Origin: Paenirhizobium selenitireducens ATCC BAA-1503
GTDB taxonomy: Bacteria; Pseudomonadota; Alphaproteobacteria; Rhizobiales; Rhizobiaceae
Reading direction: 5' to 3'
DNA: 64,000 bases
Assembly (NCBI RefSeq): GCF_000518785.1
Contig: NZ_JAEG01000006.1
Coordinates: 434,001-498,000, forward strand
The notes below the pieces were generated by a model. The model saw only the letters and a program-made list of their open reading frames with translations. It made no database searches and had not been told where the DNA came from. How positions within the stretch are numbered: the stretch's first letter is position 1; each line of letters opens with the position of its first letter. Shown here one piece after another: positions 9,180-17,468 of the stretch. A program made the translations under genes and the position numbers.

Positions 9180-9209
9180 ATCTAGCATCTTTGGTTTCAC
9201 CTTTTCAAA
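9180..9209 (-). promoter_or_regulatory. Candidate metNIQ promoter
   Basis: On the minus strand TTTGAA (9209-9204) and CTAGAT (9185-9180) are 18 bases apart, close to the rhizobial CTTGAC/CTATAT pattern. It would give a leader of about 140 bases before metN. The whole gap 9037-9416 otherwise holds only this promoter, a small GCCGCC/GCGGCG hairpin near 9103-9120 and the terminator of the next gene; I could not fit a SAM riboswitch to it. Confidence 0.45.
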
Positions 9210-9380
9210 CCCGCGAAGCGCAGGTCAGCCATGCGTCGCGGAAAACTGATCCGCTTATGCCACTGGTCCTTGCCGCCGAACAGAGATGTTTTTCCGCGAG
9301 ATCATCCTACAGGCGGAAAATTCGTCCAAACGGCCACCGTCGCGGCGACCGCCCTGCGAGAGGGCCGCGCATAGCCACGA

Positions 9381-9409
9381 GGCGTGCCGGGCCGCAAGCC
9401 CGACACGCC
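9381..9409 (-). terminator. Hairpin after the nitroreductase gene
   Basis: Arms GGCGTG-C-CGGGC and GCCCG-A-CACGCC around a five-base loop, eight bases past the nitroreductase stop in its direction of transcription. No strong T run follows. Confidence 0.5.
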
Positions 9410-9416
9410 GGATCGC

Positions 9417-10049
9417 TTACTTCACTTCGGTGATGAAGCTTTCCTTGGGGCGGCGCACCTTCTTGAGGTTCACCAGCCAGTCGCCGTCCGCCTGGCGATA
9501 GCCGAGCGGCATGATCGTGACCGAACGCAGGCCGCGTTCGCGAAGGCCCAGGATCTCGTCGAGCTTGCCGGCATCGAAGCCTTCCATAGGCGTGGTATCA
9601 ACCCCCTCGAAGGCGGCGGCCGTCAGGCCGATGCCGAAGCCGATATAGGCCTGGCGCGCTGCATGCTCGAAATTCACCTGCGGATCGCGCTGCGGATAGG
9701 TATCGAGCAGCATCTTGCGATAATTTTCCCAGCCCTCGTTCTTCAGGCCGCGTTCCTCGTTGACGAGGTCGAACATGTCGTTGATGCGCTCGGGTGTGTA
9801 ATTGTCCCAGGCGGCGAAGACGAGCAGGTGCGAACCGTCGGTGACCTGCGCCTGGTTCCAGGCGATCTCGCGGATCTTCGCCTTGGTCTCCGGATTCTTG
9901 ACCACGATCACTTCATAGGGCTGGAGGCCGCTCGAGGTCGGCGCGAGCCGGATGGCTTCGAGGATGCGCTGGACCTTGTCTTCCGATACCGGCTTGGAGG
10001 GATCCATCTTCTTGGTGGCATAGCGCCAGTTGAGTTTGTCGATGAGCAT
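9417..10049 (-). CDS. Nitroreductase family NAD(P)H oxidoreductase
   Basis: FMN-binding oxidoreductase of the nitroreductase family, 210 residues, probably acting on nitro compounds or quinones. Seen: the FMN phosphate region RYATKKMDPSKPV, the segment RLAPTSSGLQPYEVIVV typical of the family, and a C-terminal GYRQADGDW. I chose ATG 10049 (MLIDKLNWRYATKK), matching family starts; the frame runs further upstream to 10136 without homology-like sequence. It is divergent from an HxlR regulator with an N-terminal cysteine, an arrangement like HypO and HypR of Bacillus, where disulfide or hypochlorite stress derepresses the enzyme. Confidence 0.9.
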   Translation of the reverse strand: MLIDKLNWRYATKKMDPSKPVSEDKVQRILEAIRLAPTSSGLQPYEVIVVKNPETKAKIREIAWNQAQVTDGSHLLVFAAWDNYTPERINDMFDLVNEERGLKNEGWENYRKMLLDTYPQRDPQVNFEHAARQAYIGFGIGLTAAAFEGVDTTPMEGFDAGKLDEILGLRERGLRSVTIMPLGYRQADGDWLVNLKKVRRPKESFITEVK

Positions 10050-10139
10050 GGGAGGATGCCTTTCCTGGTTGGCCGCGCGCGCGCCTTCCGAGCCTTGTGA
10101 GATCAGCCGGAAGGAAAGCAATGAATGCGGTATCAATTA

Positions 10140-10199
10140 GTAACCAGGCCTAAATAGGGAACTTGAAATCCTCGACAAGAAGGCACATTTTTGTAACCA
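10140..10199. promoter_or_regulatory. Divergent control region with repeated GTAACCA
   Basis: The sequence GTAACCA occurs at 10140-10146 and again at 10193-10199 in the 168-base gap between the nitroreductase and the HxlR gene. Short GTAAC-type elements are common in HxlR/YodB operators, so these may be binding sites. Evidence is only the repeat and the position. Confidence 0.35.
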
Positions 10200-10217
10200 A
10201 CCAATGGGAGAGGCGGG

Positions 10218-10616
10218 ATGCCGAAACACTACGACCCGGCGAAATGCCAGACGGTCTGCGAAATGCTGTCGCGCATCGGCGACAAGTGGAGCGTGCTGGT
10301 CATCATGATCTTGGGCGATGGCCCGGCCCGTTTCAGCGATCTCAAGCGCGCCGTCGTCGGCATCTCGCAGCGCATGCTGACGCTGACGCTGCGCGCCTTG
10401 GAGCGCGACGGCCTGGTGAAGCGAAGCGTCTATCCCACGGTCCCGCCGCGGGTGGAGTATGAACTGACCGAGCTCGGCCAGTCGCTGCGCGAACCGATCC
10501 AGGCGATGGGCGGCTGGGTGTTCGCCAATCACGACAAGATTCACGGGGCCCGCGCCGAGTTCGACAAGCGAAACGCCGCCGAGCGCATCGATCCGAAGCT
10601 CGTCAAGCTCGGCTGA
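10218..10616 (+). CDS. HxlR family transcriptional regulator
   Basis: Winged-helix regulator, 132 residues. Seen: the HxlR pattern DKWSVLVIMILGDGPARFSDLKRAVVGISQRMLTLTLRALERDGLVKR and PPRVEYELTELGQSL. It has two N-terminal cysteines, Cys10 and Cys14; Cys14 occupies the position used for thiol sensing in HypR. No second cysteine lies in the following helix, so any redox switch would be intramolecular, intersubunit between N-termini, or by mixed disulfide. It is divergent from the nitroreductase, its likely target. Confidence 0.88.
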   Translation: MPKHYDPAKCQTVCEMLSRIGDKWSVLVIMILGDGPARFSDLKRAVVGISQRMLTLTLRALERDGLVKRSVYPTVPPRVEYELTELGQSLREPIQAMGGWVFANHDKIHGARAEFDKRNAAERIDPKLVKLG

Positions 10617-10658
10617 GACCCGGCAAGTCGCGGGTCTGCCTGAGAGACGCGTAAACGC

Positions 10659-12032
10659 TCACGCCGTCTTGTGGTTGCCCTTCGGGAACTGTGCCGCGAG
10701 TTCGCTATACCACTTGCCGCTCTTCTTCACGGTGCGCACCTGGGTGTCATAGTCGACATGGACGAGGCCGAAGCGCATCTTGTAGCCCTGCGCCCATTCG
10801 AAGTTGTCCATCAGGCTCCAGGCGAAATAACCGCGCATCGGATAGCCGTCCTTGATCAGGTCGGCGACGACGGCAAGATGCTCGGCGTAGTAGTCGAGGC
10901 GCGGCTGGTCATCGACCTCGCCGTTCTCGACTTCCATATTGTAGCAGGCGCCGTTCTCGGTGATGTAACAGACCGGCAGTTCGTAACGCTTGTAGAGGCC
11001 CTCGACCAGCGACTTCAGCGCCGGCGCATAGACCTCCCAGCCGATATCGGTCTTGACCTCGGAGACGGGCGGCGCATCGATGGTTGCCGGGAATTCCGCG
11101 CCCGGCGCCGGATCGTCGGCGACGCGCATCGGCGTATAGTAGTTGAGCCCCCACCAGTCGAGCTTCTGGCTGATGACCTCCATGTCACCGTCTTCGATCT
11201 TCGGCAGGCGGCTTCCCAGCGCCGACAGGAAATCCGCCGGATAGGCGCCCTTGAACACCGGATCGAAGAACACGCCGTTGTGAAACTGGAAGGCCCGCTC
11301 GGCCGCGGCCTTGTCGGCCTCGCTGTCTGACCGGGGGATCGTCTCGTGCGCGTTCAGCACCAGCCCGACGGGCACCTGCGGCGCCACCTGGCGGATGGCG
11401 TCCACCCCGAGGCCGTGCGCAAGATTGGTGTAGTGCAGGGCGTGGAGTGCTGCGTCCATGTTACTCTCACCCGGCGCATGCACGCCGTAGAGATGGGAGA
11501 GCCACACCGAGCACCAGGGCTCGTTGAAGGTCGCCACCGCGTCGAGCCGATCGCCGAGCCGGGCCATGACGATCTTGGCATAGCGCTGGAAGGCGTAGGC
11601 GGTCGAACGTGCGGTCCAGCCGCCGTCGCCCATCAGCGCCAGCGGCAGGTCCCAATGGTAGAGCGTGGCGAAGGCCTTGATGCCGCGATCCTTCAGGCCG
11701 TCGATCAGCTTGTCGTAGAAATCGAGGCCCTTCTCGTTGATCCTTCCGGTCCCCTCGGGGATGATCCGCGGCCAGGCGATCGAGAAGCGATAGGCCGAGA
11801 CGCCCATTGCCTTGATCAGGTCGAGATCCTCTTCCCAGCGATGGTAGTGATCGCAGGCCACGTCGCCGTTGTGCCGGCCGTAGACGCGGCCCGGCATGTT
11901 GGAAAACGCATCCCAGATCGACGGCTTGCGCCCGTCGGCCTTGGACGCCCCTTCGATCTGGAACGAGGCGGTCGCCACACCAAAGGTGAAATCGCCGGGG
12001 AAGCGTTCGGCAAGCGACTTGGGATCAATCAT
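10659..12032 (-). CDS. bglA: GH1 beta-glucosidase
   Basis: Glycoside hydrolase family 1 enzyme, 457 residues, the usual length. Seen: FTFGVATASFQIEGA at the N-terminus, acid/base Glu in FNEPW, and nucleophile Glu in YITENGACY; SLMDNFEWAQGYKMRFGLVHVDY closes the barrel. It hydrolyses beta-linked glucosides such as cellobiose or aryl glucosides; no signal peptide, so cytoplasmic. ATG 12032 (MIDPKSLAERFPGDF) is chosen; a frame extending to 12389 crosses the promoter region and is not real. The upstream region carries a perfect 16-bp palindrome. Divergent from an AraC regulator. Confidence 0.94.
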   Translation of the reverse strand: MIDPKSLAERFPGDFTFGVATASFQIEGASKADGRKPSIWDAFSNMPGRVYGRHNGDVACDHYHRWEEDLDLIKAMGVSAYRFSIAWPRIIPEGTGRINEKGLDFYDKLIDGLKDRGIKAFATLYHWDLPLALMGDGGWTARSTAYAFQRYAKIVMARLGDRLDAVATFNEPWCSVWLSHLYGVHAPGESNMDAALHALHYTNLAHGLGVDAIRQVAPQVPVGLVLNAHETIPRSDSEADKAAAERAFQFHNGVFFDPVFKGAYPADFLSALGSRLPKIEDGDMEVISQKLDWWGLNYYTPMRVADDPAPGAEFPATIDAPPVSEVKTDIGWEVYAPALKSLVEGLYKRYELPVCYITENGACYNMEVENGEVDDQPRLDYYAEHLAVVADLIKDGYPMRGYFAWSLMDNFEWAQGYKMRFGLVHVDYDTQVRTVKKSGKWYSELAAQFPKGNHKTA

Positions 12033-12147
12033 GGCTGGTCTCATCCAGGCTATGCATCTGGCGCAGGTCACGGCGGCGGGATGCAGAAACTTTGTCCGAG
12101 GCGGTTTAACCCATGTTCCGTTCGGGGTGAAGAGCCCGATGGACAAT

Positions 12148-12163
12148 TCTGCAACGTTGCAGA
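12148..12163. promoter_or_regulatory. 16-bp palindrome between bglA and araC-type gene
   Basis: TCTGCAACGTTGCAGA is a perfect palindrome, 116 bases before the bglA start and 141 before the AraC-type gene. The AACGTT core resembles LacI-family operators rather than AraC sites, which are usually direct repeats. Confidence 0.5.
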
Positions 12164-12303
12164 TTCGGGGTGTTGCCGGAACGTCGTCGGTGCCTCGCTT
12201 CGAGACGGTCATCCCTTGCCGATTGTCCCGTCGGCACCGGTTCCGATCACTTGCGAGCGCGTCCCAGCTGGACCTCGCCTTCCGGGCTCTGTACCCTTGC
12301 CGC

Positions 12304-13212
12304 ATGACCAGCAAGGAAAGCGACAGTGCGGGGACGGTCCCACCGGGTGCAAACGTGCAGACACGGCACGTGGGCTCCGCCGGCGTCACCCTGACGCGCC
12401 TGCGCCATTCCGAATTCGAGACCCTCCAGCCGGCACTTCCCGACTACACCTTTTCGATATTGCTGGCCGGCCGTTCCCGACCCTGGCGCGACATCGGCGA
12501 CGGATTGCAGGTTCCGAAGGGCGCGGAAGGATACCGTCATCAGGGTGCGGGTATCCTGACCCCTGCCGACACCTCCGCTCTCTGGCGGGTGGAGGGCAAT
12601 CACGACTGCCTGATCTTCTCCTTCCCGAAGGACATGGTGGCACGGATGCTCGAAGAGTTCACGCCGGCGGGCGCAGCCTCGCTCGACCGGCTGACCGGGC
12701 ACGTCGTGCAGGATCCGATCTTCGCCGCCGTCTCGACCGCGCTCTGGAAGGAAGACACTGGGGCGGGAGCAGACGGCATCGGCCGCGCCTATGGCGACCA
12801 TGGTGTCGCTCTTGTCCTTGCGCGACTCGCCCAGGAAGCCGAGCGCGCGTCATCGCCCGAGATCGCTCGGGGCGCGAAAGAGCGGTTGTCACCCGGCAAC
12901 CTGAAGCGGGCAACGGAATATATGCGGTCGAGAGTGGCGAACGATCCGAGCCTCGAGGAGATCGCGGCGGCGGCAGGCTTGAGCCAGTTCCATTTCCTGC
13001 GCGCGTTCAAGGCCTCCACGGGGCGGACGCCGTTTCAATGGCTGCAGGACTTCCGCATCGAACTCGCCTGCGGCTTGCTGGCGGCCACCGACATGCCGCT
13101 GGCACAGCTCGCCTTGGACGTGGGCTTCAAGAACCAGAGTCATTTCACCAACGCCTTTCGCCGAGCGACCGGAACGCCCCCGGCACAATGGCGCGCGCGG
13201 GCGCGCGCATAG
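12304..13212 (+). CDS. AraC family transcriptional regulator
   Basis: Regulator of 302 residues. Seen: a variable N-terminal cupin-like sensing half, and a C-terminal double helix-turn-helix (about residues 200-300): YMRSRVANDPSLEEIAAAAGLSQFHFLRAFKASTG then LAQLALDVGFKNQSHFTNAFRRATGTPPAQW, the AraC signature. ATG 12304 is chosen; longer frames overlap bglA antisense. It is divergent from bglA and 105 bases before the SnoaL-like gene, so either could be a target. Effector unknown. Confidence 0.9.
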   Translation: MTSKESDSAGTVPPGANVQTRHVGSAGVTLTRLRHSEFETLQPALPDYTFSILLAGRSRPWRDIGDGLQVPKGAEGYRHQGAGILTPADTSALWRVEGNHDCLIFSFPKDMVARMLEEFTPAGAASLDRLTGHVVQDPIFAAVSTALWKEDTGAGADGIGRAYGDHGVALVLARLAQEAERASSPEIARGAKERLSPGNLKRATEYMRSRVANDPSLEEIAAAAGLSQFHFLRAFKASTGRTPFQWLQDFRIELACGLLAATDMPLAQLALDVGFKNQSHFTNAFRRATGTPPAQWRARARA

Positions 13213-13317
13213 TTTTCGCAATGGCAGACAATCGGCCGCAACCTACGGAAAGAACGCGCCCCGAACATCCCCTAGGGAACCAACGCCGGCACCGATGCCG
13301 CCCGAAGGAGATTTGTC

Positions 13318-13746
13318 ATGCAAGCCAACACAGCACGAAATACCTCGGCTGAGAACCACCCCTGCCCGCTCGATGTCGTGCGGGCGGTCTACCGCGCCTA
13401 TGCCGGCCGCGACCTGGCCGCGATCCAGGCTCTCTACCATCCCGACTGCGAGATCTACCAGTCCGACCTCCTGCCTTGGGGCGGCGAATATCGCGGCCAC
13501 GCCGGCCTCCAGCAGTTCTTCATCCGCCTGACCAGCACGATCGACACCCAGATCGTCGATGAGCAGCTCTTCGGGGCAGGCGACCGTGTGGTGAGCATCG
13601 GCCGCACACGGGGCAAGGCCCTCGCGACGGGCCGGCAATTCGAACTTCCTGCGGTCCATGTCTACACGGTGCGGGAGGGAACGATCCGCCGCTACGAAGC
13701 TTATGTCGACACCCCGGCCATGCTCTCGGCCTGCGCACCGGACTGA
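13318..13746 (+). CDS. SnoaL-like / NTF2-fold protein
   Basis: Small NTF2-like fold protein, 142 residues. Seen: VVRAVYRAYAGRDLAAIQALYHPDCEIYQ, the typical first helix and strand, and YRGHAGLQQFFIRL, then VHVYTVREGTIRRYEAYVDT at the end. Members are polyketide cyclases, isomerases or ligand-binding proteins, so the role cannot be assigned. GGAG lies seven bases before ATG 13318. It follows the AraC gene in the same direction. Confidence 0.8.
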   Translation: MQANTARNTSAENHPCPLDVVRAVYRAYAGRDLAAIQALYHPDCEIYQSDLLPWGGEYRGHAGLQQFFIRLTSTIDTQIVDEQLFGAGDRVVSIGRTRGKALATGRQFELPAVHVYTVREGTIRRYEAYVDTPAMLSACAPD

Positions 13747-13785
13747 CCGGTCTCGACTCGCCTCGGCATCTCCGGAACCTGTCTA

Positions 13786-13895
13786 CGTCCCTTCGGTCAC
13801 CCCTCTCCGCACCTGCGGAGAAAAGCGGGAGCAAGCCAGATGCCCCCGTGGTGAGGGCGGCGTGGGCGAGGAGAGCTTGCGCTCGGCCCCACGAG
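13786..13895. repeat. GC-rich intergenic palindromic sequence
   Basis: The gap between the SnoaL-like gene and the convergent Gfo/Idh gene has CCCTCTCCGCACCTGCGGAGAAAAG near 13801-13825 with a CTCCGCA/TGCGGAG hairpin, followed by degenerate repeat-like sequence. It may be a decayed mosaic element and can act as a terminator for either gene. Confidence 0.4.
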
Positions 13896-13902
13896 TGTTA
13901 GG

Positions 13903-15087
13903 TCACACCTTGACCCACGCCCCGTTGCCCTTCGACGAGGCCACGCAGGCTTCGACGAAGGCAACGCCTTTGACGCCGTCGTCGATGGTCGGATAGAGGA
14001 CCGCCGGATCGACGGTCGTGCCGGCCTTGGCGGCATTGATGGCAGCAGCCGCCTCCGTGTAGATCGTCGCGAAGGCTTCGAGATAGCCTTCCGGATGGCC
14101 GCCGGGAATGCGCGTGACGCGCTGCGCCGAGGCTCCGGCACCCGCACCGCCGCGTGTGATCAGTTGCTTGGGCTCGCCGAGCCTTGTGAACCACAGATAG
14201 TTCGGATCGGCCTGCACCCATTCGATGCCGGCCTTGGTGCCGTAGACCCGGACCTTCAGCCCGTTCTCGTGGCCGACGGCCACCTGGCTGCACCACAGCA
14301 GCCCCTTGGCAGGCATTCCGCCCCCCTTGGCCTTGAACCGAATCATCACATGGGCATTGTCGTCGAGCTTGCGGCCGGCGACGAAGGTGTGCACATCGGC
14401 GGCAAGTTCCTCGATTTCGAGGCCGGAAATGAAGCAGCCGAGATTATAGGCATGGGTGCCGATATCGCCGGTCGAGCCGCCGGCGCCCGACTGCTTGGGG
14501 TCCGTGCGCCAGGCCGCCTGCTTCTGGCCGGTCTGCTCGATCGGCTCGGCCAGCCAGTCCTGCGGATATTCCATCTGCACCAGGCGGATGTCGCCGAGTT
14601 CGCCGGACCGCACCAGTTCGCGCGCGTGGCGCACCATCGGATAGCCGGTGTAGTTGTGGGTGAGCACGAACAGCGCCTTGGACTGGTCGGCCACCGCCTT
14701 CAGCCTTTTCGCATCCTCGAGATTGGACGTCAGCGGCTTGTCGCAGATGACGTGGATGCCGCGCTCGAGAAAGGCCTTGGCCGCCGGATAGTGCACATGA
14801 TTGGGGGTAACGATCGACACGGCCTCGATGCCGTCCGGCCGGGCCGCTTCCTTCTCGGCCATCTCCTCGAACGAGCCGTAACAGCGCTCAGGGGCGAGCC
14901 CCAGTTCGCGGCCCGAGGCCAGCGATTTCTCCGCCGTCGACGACAGCGCCCCGGCCACCAGCTCGAAATGATCGTCGATGCGCGCCGCCATGCGATGCAC
15001 CCCGCCGATAAAGGCGCCGGAACCGCCGCCCACCATGCCGAGCCTGATCTTCTGCGTGTGCGCTTCCGTCTTTCCTTCGATTGCCAT
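13903..15087 (-). CDS. Gfo/Idh/MocA family sugar dehydrogenase
   Basis: NAD(P)-dependent oxidoreductase, 394 residues, probably oxidising a sugar or cyclitol hydroxyl. Seen: Rossmann motif RLGMVGGGSGAFIGGVHR near the N-terminus, the DKPL motif (usually EKP) with catalytic Lys, and a C-terminal alpha/beta domain with GGSTGDIGTHAYNLGCFISG carrying the His of the active site. Start ATG 15087 with GGGAG upstream. It is last in the leftward operon of a CUT2 transporter and a TIM-barrel isomerase, so it likely acts on the imported sugar or a derivative. A mosaic repeat separates it from the isomerase gene. Confidence 0.9.
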   Translation of the reverse strand: MAIEGKTEAHTQKIRLGMVGGGSGAFIGGVHRMAARIDDHFELVAGALSSTAEKSLASGRELGLAPERCYGSFEEMAEKEAARPDGIEAVSIVTPNHVHYPAAKAFLERGIHVICDKPLTSNLEDAKRLKAVADQSKALFVLTHNYTGYPMVRHARELVRSGELGDIRLVQMEYPQDWLAEPIEQTGQKQAAWRTDPKQSGAGGSTGDIGTHAYNLGCFISGLEIEELAADVHTFVAGRKLDDNAHVMIRFKAKGGGMPAKGLLWCSQVAVGHENGLKVRVYGTKAGIEWVQADPNYLWFTRLGEPKQLITRGGAGAGASAQRVTRIPGGHPEGYLEAFATIYTEAAAAINAAKAGTTVDPAVLYPTIDDGVKGVAFVEACVASSKGNGAWVKV

Positions 15088-15116
15088 GAAATACGTCTCC
15101 CTTGTTGTCTCTGACA

Positions 15117-15247
15117 CCCCCTCTGGCTGCCGCCATCTCCCCCACAAGGGGGGAGAGCGTCCCTTGCCCACCTCCCTGCTTGAAGCAGGCACCGGGGCGG
15201 CGGCAAAGCCCCTCCCCCTTGTGGGGAGGGGTTGGGGAGGGGTCTTT
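15117..15247. repeat. RIME-like mosaic palindrome, type C
   Basis: Left part CCCTCTGGCTGCCGCCATCT followed by a CCCCC-ACAA-GGGGGG hairpin; right part with CCCCTCCCC and GGGGAGGGG arms and a trailing GGGGAGGGGTCTTT. The same two-part structure recurs at 51160-51291. It sits between the isomerase and dehydrogenase genes. Confidence 0.7.
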
Positions 15248-15250
15248 CTT

Positions 15251-16303
15251 CTAGAGCCCGAGCATGCGCCGGTTGGCCGCGTCGTCGGTGCCGCCGGCGG
15301 CAAAGTCGTCGAAGGCGTGTTCCGTGACCCGGATGATGTGGTGCTTGACGAATTCGGCGCCTTCACGGGCGCCGTCTTCCGGGTGCTTCAGCGCGCATTC
15401 CCATTCGACCACGGCCCAGCCGTCAAAATCGTTGGCCGCCATCTTGGAGAAGATCGCGCCGAAATCGACCTGGCCGTCGCCGAGCGAACGGAAGCGCCCT
15501 GCCCGGTTCACCCAGCCCTGGTAGCCGCCATAGACGCCCTGCCGGCCGGTCGGATTGAACTCCGCGTCCTTGACGTGGAACATCTTGATCCGGTCCTTGT
15601 AGATGTCGATATGGTCAAGATAGTCGAGGCACTGCAGCACATAGTGCGACGGATCGTAGAGCATGTTGGCGCGGGTGTGCCCGCCGACGCGTTCGAGGAA
15701 CATCTCGAAGGTCACGCCGTCATGTAGGTCTTCGCCCGGATGGATTTCGTAAGCGACGTCGACGCCCTGGGAGTCGGCATAGTCGAGGATCGGCTTCCAG
15801 CGCCTGGCCAGTTCGTCGAAGGCGGTCTCGACGAGACCAGCCGGCCGCTGCGGCCAGGGATAGAAATAGGGCCATGCCAGCGCCCCGGAAAAGGTCGCAT
15901 GGGCATTAATGCCGAGATTGTTGGACGCCTTGAGCGCATACTTGACCTGCTGCACGGCCCATTCCTGCCGCGCCTTCGGATTGCCGCGCACTTCCGGCGC
16001 GGCAAAGCCGTCGAAGGCCTCGTCATAGGCCGGATGCACGGCGACCAGCTGTCCCTGCAGATGGGTCGAAAGCTCGGTGATCTCGACGCCGTTCTGGCGC
16101 GCCACGCCTGCGAGTTCGTCGCAATAGTCCTTGGATTCGGCCGCCTTTTTCAGGTCGATCAGCTGTCCGGCCCAGGTCGGCACCTGCACGCCGAGATAGC
16201 CAGCTTCAGCCGCCCATTTGGTAATCGCATCCCAGGAATTGAACGGTGCGGCATCGCCGGCAAACTGGCCGAGAAAGATCGCCGGCCCCTTGATCGTCTT
16301 CAT
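15251..16303 (-). CDS. Sugar phosphate isomerase/epimerase (TIM barrel)
   Basis: Xylose-isomerase-like TIM-barrel enzyme, 350 residues. Seen: metal-ligand strands YEIHPGED, LYDPSHYVLQ, MFHVKDAEF and VVEWECA, each with the Glu, Asp or His expected for a divalent metal site. Likely interconverts keto and aldo or epimeric forms of an imported sugar. GGGAGGAG precedes ATG 16303. It is fourth in the operon after the CUT2 transport genes and before the Gfo/Idh dehydrogenase; pairs of such enzymes are known in 3-keto-sugar and inositol catabolism, so a keto-sugar substrate is a reasonable inference. Confidence 0.87.
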   Translation of the reverse strand: MKTIKGPAIFLGQFAGDAAPFNSWDAITKWAAEAGYLGVQVPTWAGQLIDLKKAAESKDYCDELAGVARQNGVEITELSTHLQGQLVAVHPAYDEAFDGFAAPEVRGNPKARQEWAVQQVKYALKASNNLGINAHATFSGALAWPYFYPWPQRPAGLVETAFDELARRWKPILDYADSQGVDVAYEIHPGEDLHDGVTFEMFLERVGGHTRANMLYDPSHYVLQCLDYLDHIDIYKDRIKMFHVKDAEFNPTGRQGVYGGYQGWVNRAGRFRSLGDGQVDFGAIFSKMAANDFDGWAVVEWECALKHPEDGAREGAEFVKHHIIRVTEHAFDDFAAGGTDDAANRRMLGL

Positions 16304-16395
16304 GAATTCTCCTCCCAAAGTCTTCCTGCAACGTTTCAGCAACGATTACAGGAGATGCAAAATCGATACAACGGCGATGATGGCGGCGGCGAAAA

Positions 16396-16419
16396 TCTGC
16401 CCGGGAAAACCCGGGCAGA
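16396..16419 (-). terminator. Hairpin after the sugar-binding protein gene
   Basis: TCTGCCCGGG and CCCGGGCAGA arms around an AAAA loop, followed on the minus strand by TTTTCG. It lies 27 bases after the binding-protein stop and before the isomerase gene, so it may reduce expression of the downstream enzymes. Confidence 0.65.
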
Positions 16420-16445
16420 GGCCTGCTTCTGGTGGATGCCGCCGA

Positions 16446-17399
16446 TCAGAACGGCGAGTCCGGGAAGTAGTAGTTCTTGGCGTTGTCCGCCGTGATCAGC
16501 GTCGCGTCGAGCGTATAGGTGCCGTGGACCGGAACCTGGTCGTAGATCGCAGCTGCGGTCAGTTCCATCGCGGTGCCAACCATCGACGGCGGATAGAGCA
16601 CGTTGACCGGCACCATCTTGTCGCCGTCCATGACCTTCTTGATCATGTCCTTCGAACCCGCGCCGCCGATGATGTACTGGATGTCGGTGCGCTTGGCCTG
16701 TTCGATCGCCTGCAGCACGCCGACCGCCATGTCGTCGTCCTGGCACCAGACCACGTCGATCTTCGGGTACTTGGTGAGATAATCCTGCATGACCTTGAAG
16801 GCGTCGTCGCGGTTCCAGTTGCCGAACTGGCGGTCGAGGATCTTGACGTTCGAGCCGGCAATACCCTTGTCGAAGCCATCCTGACGCTGCTGGTCGATCG
16901 GGATCGGCATGCCGCGGATGACGACCACTTCGGCATCCGGCGTGTTCTTGGCGATATACTGGCCGGCGACTTCGCCGAGCGCCGGATTATTGCCGGCGAC
17001 ATAGAGGTCACGCACCGAGTTGTCGTTGACCGACGGCGCGCGGTCGACGATCGAGACGAACGTGCCCTTGCTCTTCACTTCCTTGATCGCGTTGACCAGC
17101 GGATCCGGATCGGTCGGCAGGATGACGAGCGCATCGATGCCCTGGATCTCAAGGTCCTGCACGGCATTCGCCTGGGTGGCAGGATCGGCCGAGGTCTTGA
17201 CGATCACGTTAAGGCCGGGGTGTTCCTTCATCAGCAGTTCGGCGACGCGGTTGGCATGGTAGACGACGCCGGCGGTCCAGCCGTGGTCGGCGGCCGGAAT
17301 GGAGACGCCGATCGTCTTCGTCTCCTGCGCCTCAGCCGCGGTGAAGATCGACGCCAGTGCCGTCATGGCGACGGCAAGGCCGAGCAGTTTCTTGTGCAT
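16446..17399 (-). CDS. CUT2 sugar ABC transporter substrate-binding protein
   Basis: Periplasmic binding protein of the ribose/xylose type, 317 residues. Seen: signal peptide MHKKLLGLAVAMTALASIFTAAEA, then KTIGVSIPAADHGWTAGVVYHANR typical of Peripla_BP_4, and VVWCQDDDMAVGVLQAIEQA. The sugar is not readable from sequence. Start ATG 17399 with GGGAGGAAA upstream. Third gene of the operon after ATPase and permease; a hairpin follows, which usually protects binding-protein mRNA. Confidence 0.92.
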   Translation of the reverse strand: MHKKLLGLAVAMTALASIFTAAEAQETKTIGVSIPAADHGWTAGVVYHANRVAELLMKEHPGLNVIVKTSADPATQANAVQDLEIQGIDALVILPTDPDPLVNAIKEVKSKGTFVSIVDRAPSVNDNSVRDLYVAGNNPALGEVAGQYIAKNTPDAEVVVIRGMPIPIDQQRQDGFDKGIAGSNVKILDRQFGNWNRDDAFKVMQDYLTKYPKIDVVWCQDDDMAVGVLQAIEQAKRTDIQYIIGGAGSKDMIKKVMDGDKMVPVNVLYPPSMVGTAMELTAAAIYDQVPVHGTYTLDATLITADNAKNYYFPDSPF

Positions 17400-17468
17400 T
17401 GGTTTCCTCCCAAGATGCCAGGGTCTCAATGGTGCACGGACCGGGCGACCCTCCTGCCCGGCCGCGGT

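Noticed and set aside
9037..9416. SAM-II or other SAM riboswitch before metNIQ
   Set aside because: I could not match the conserved pseudoknot sequence; only a small hairpin and promoter-like elements are present.
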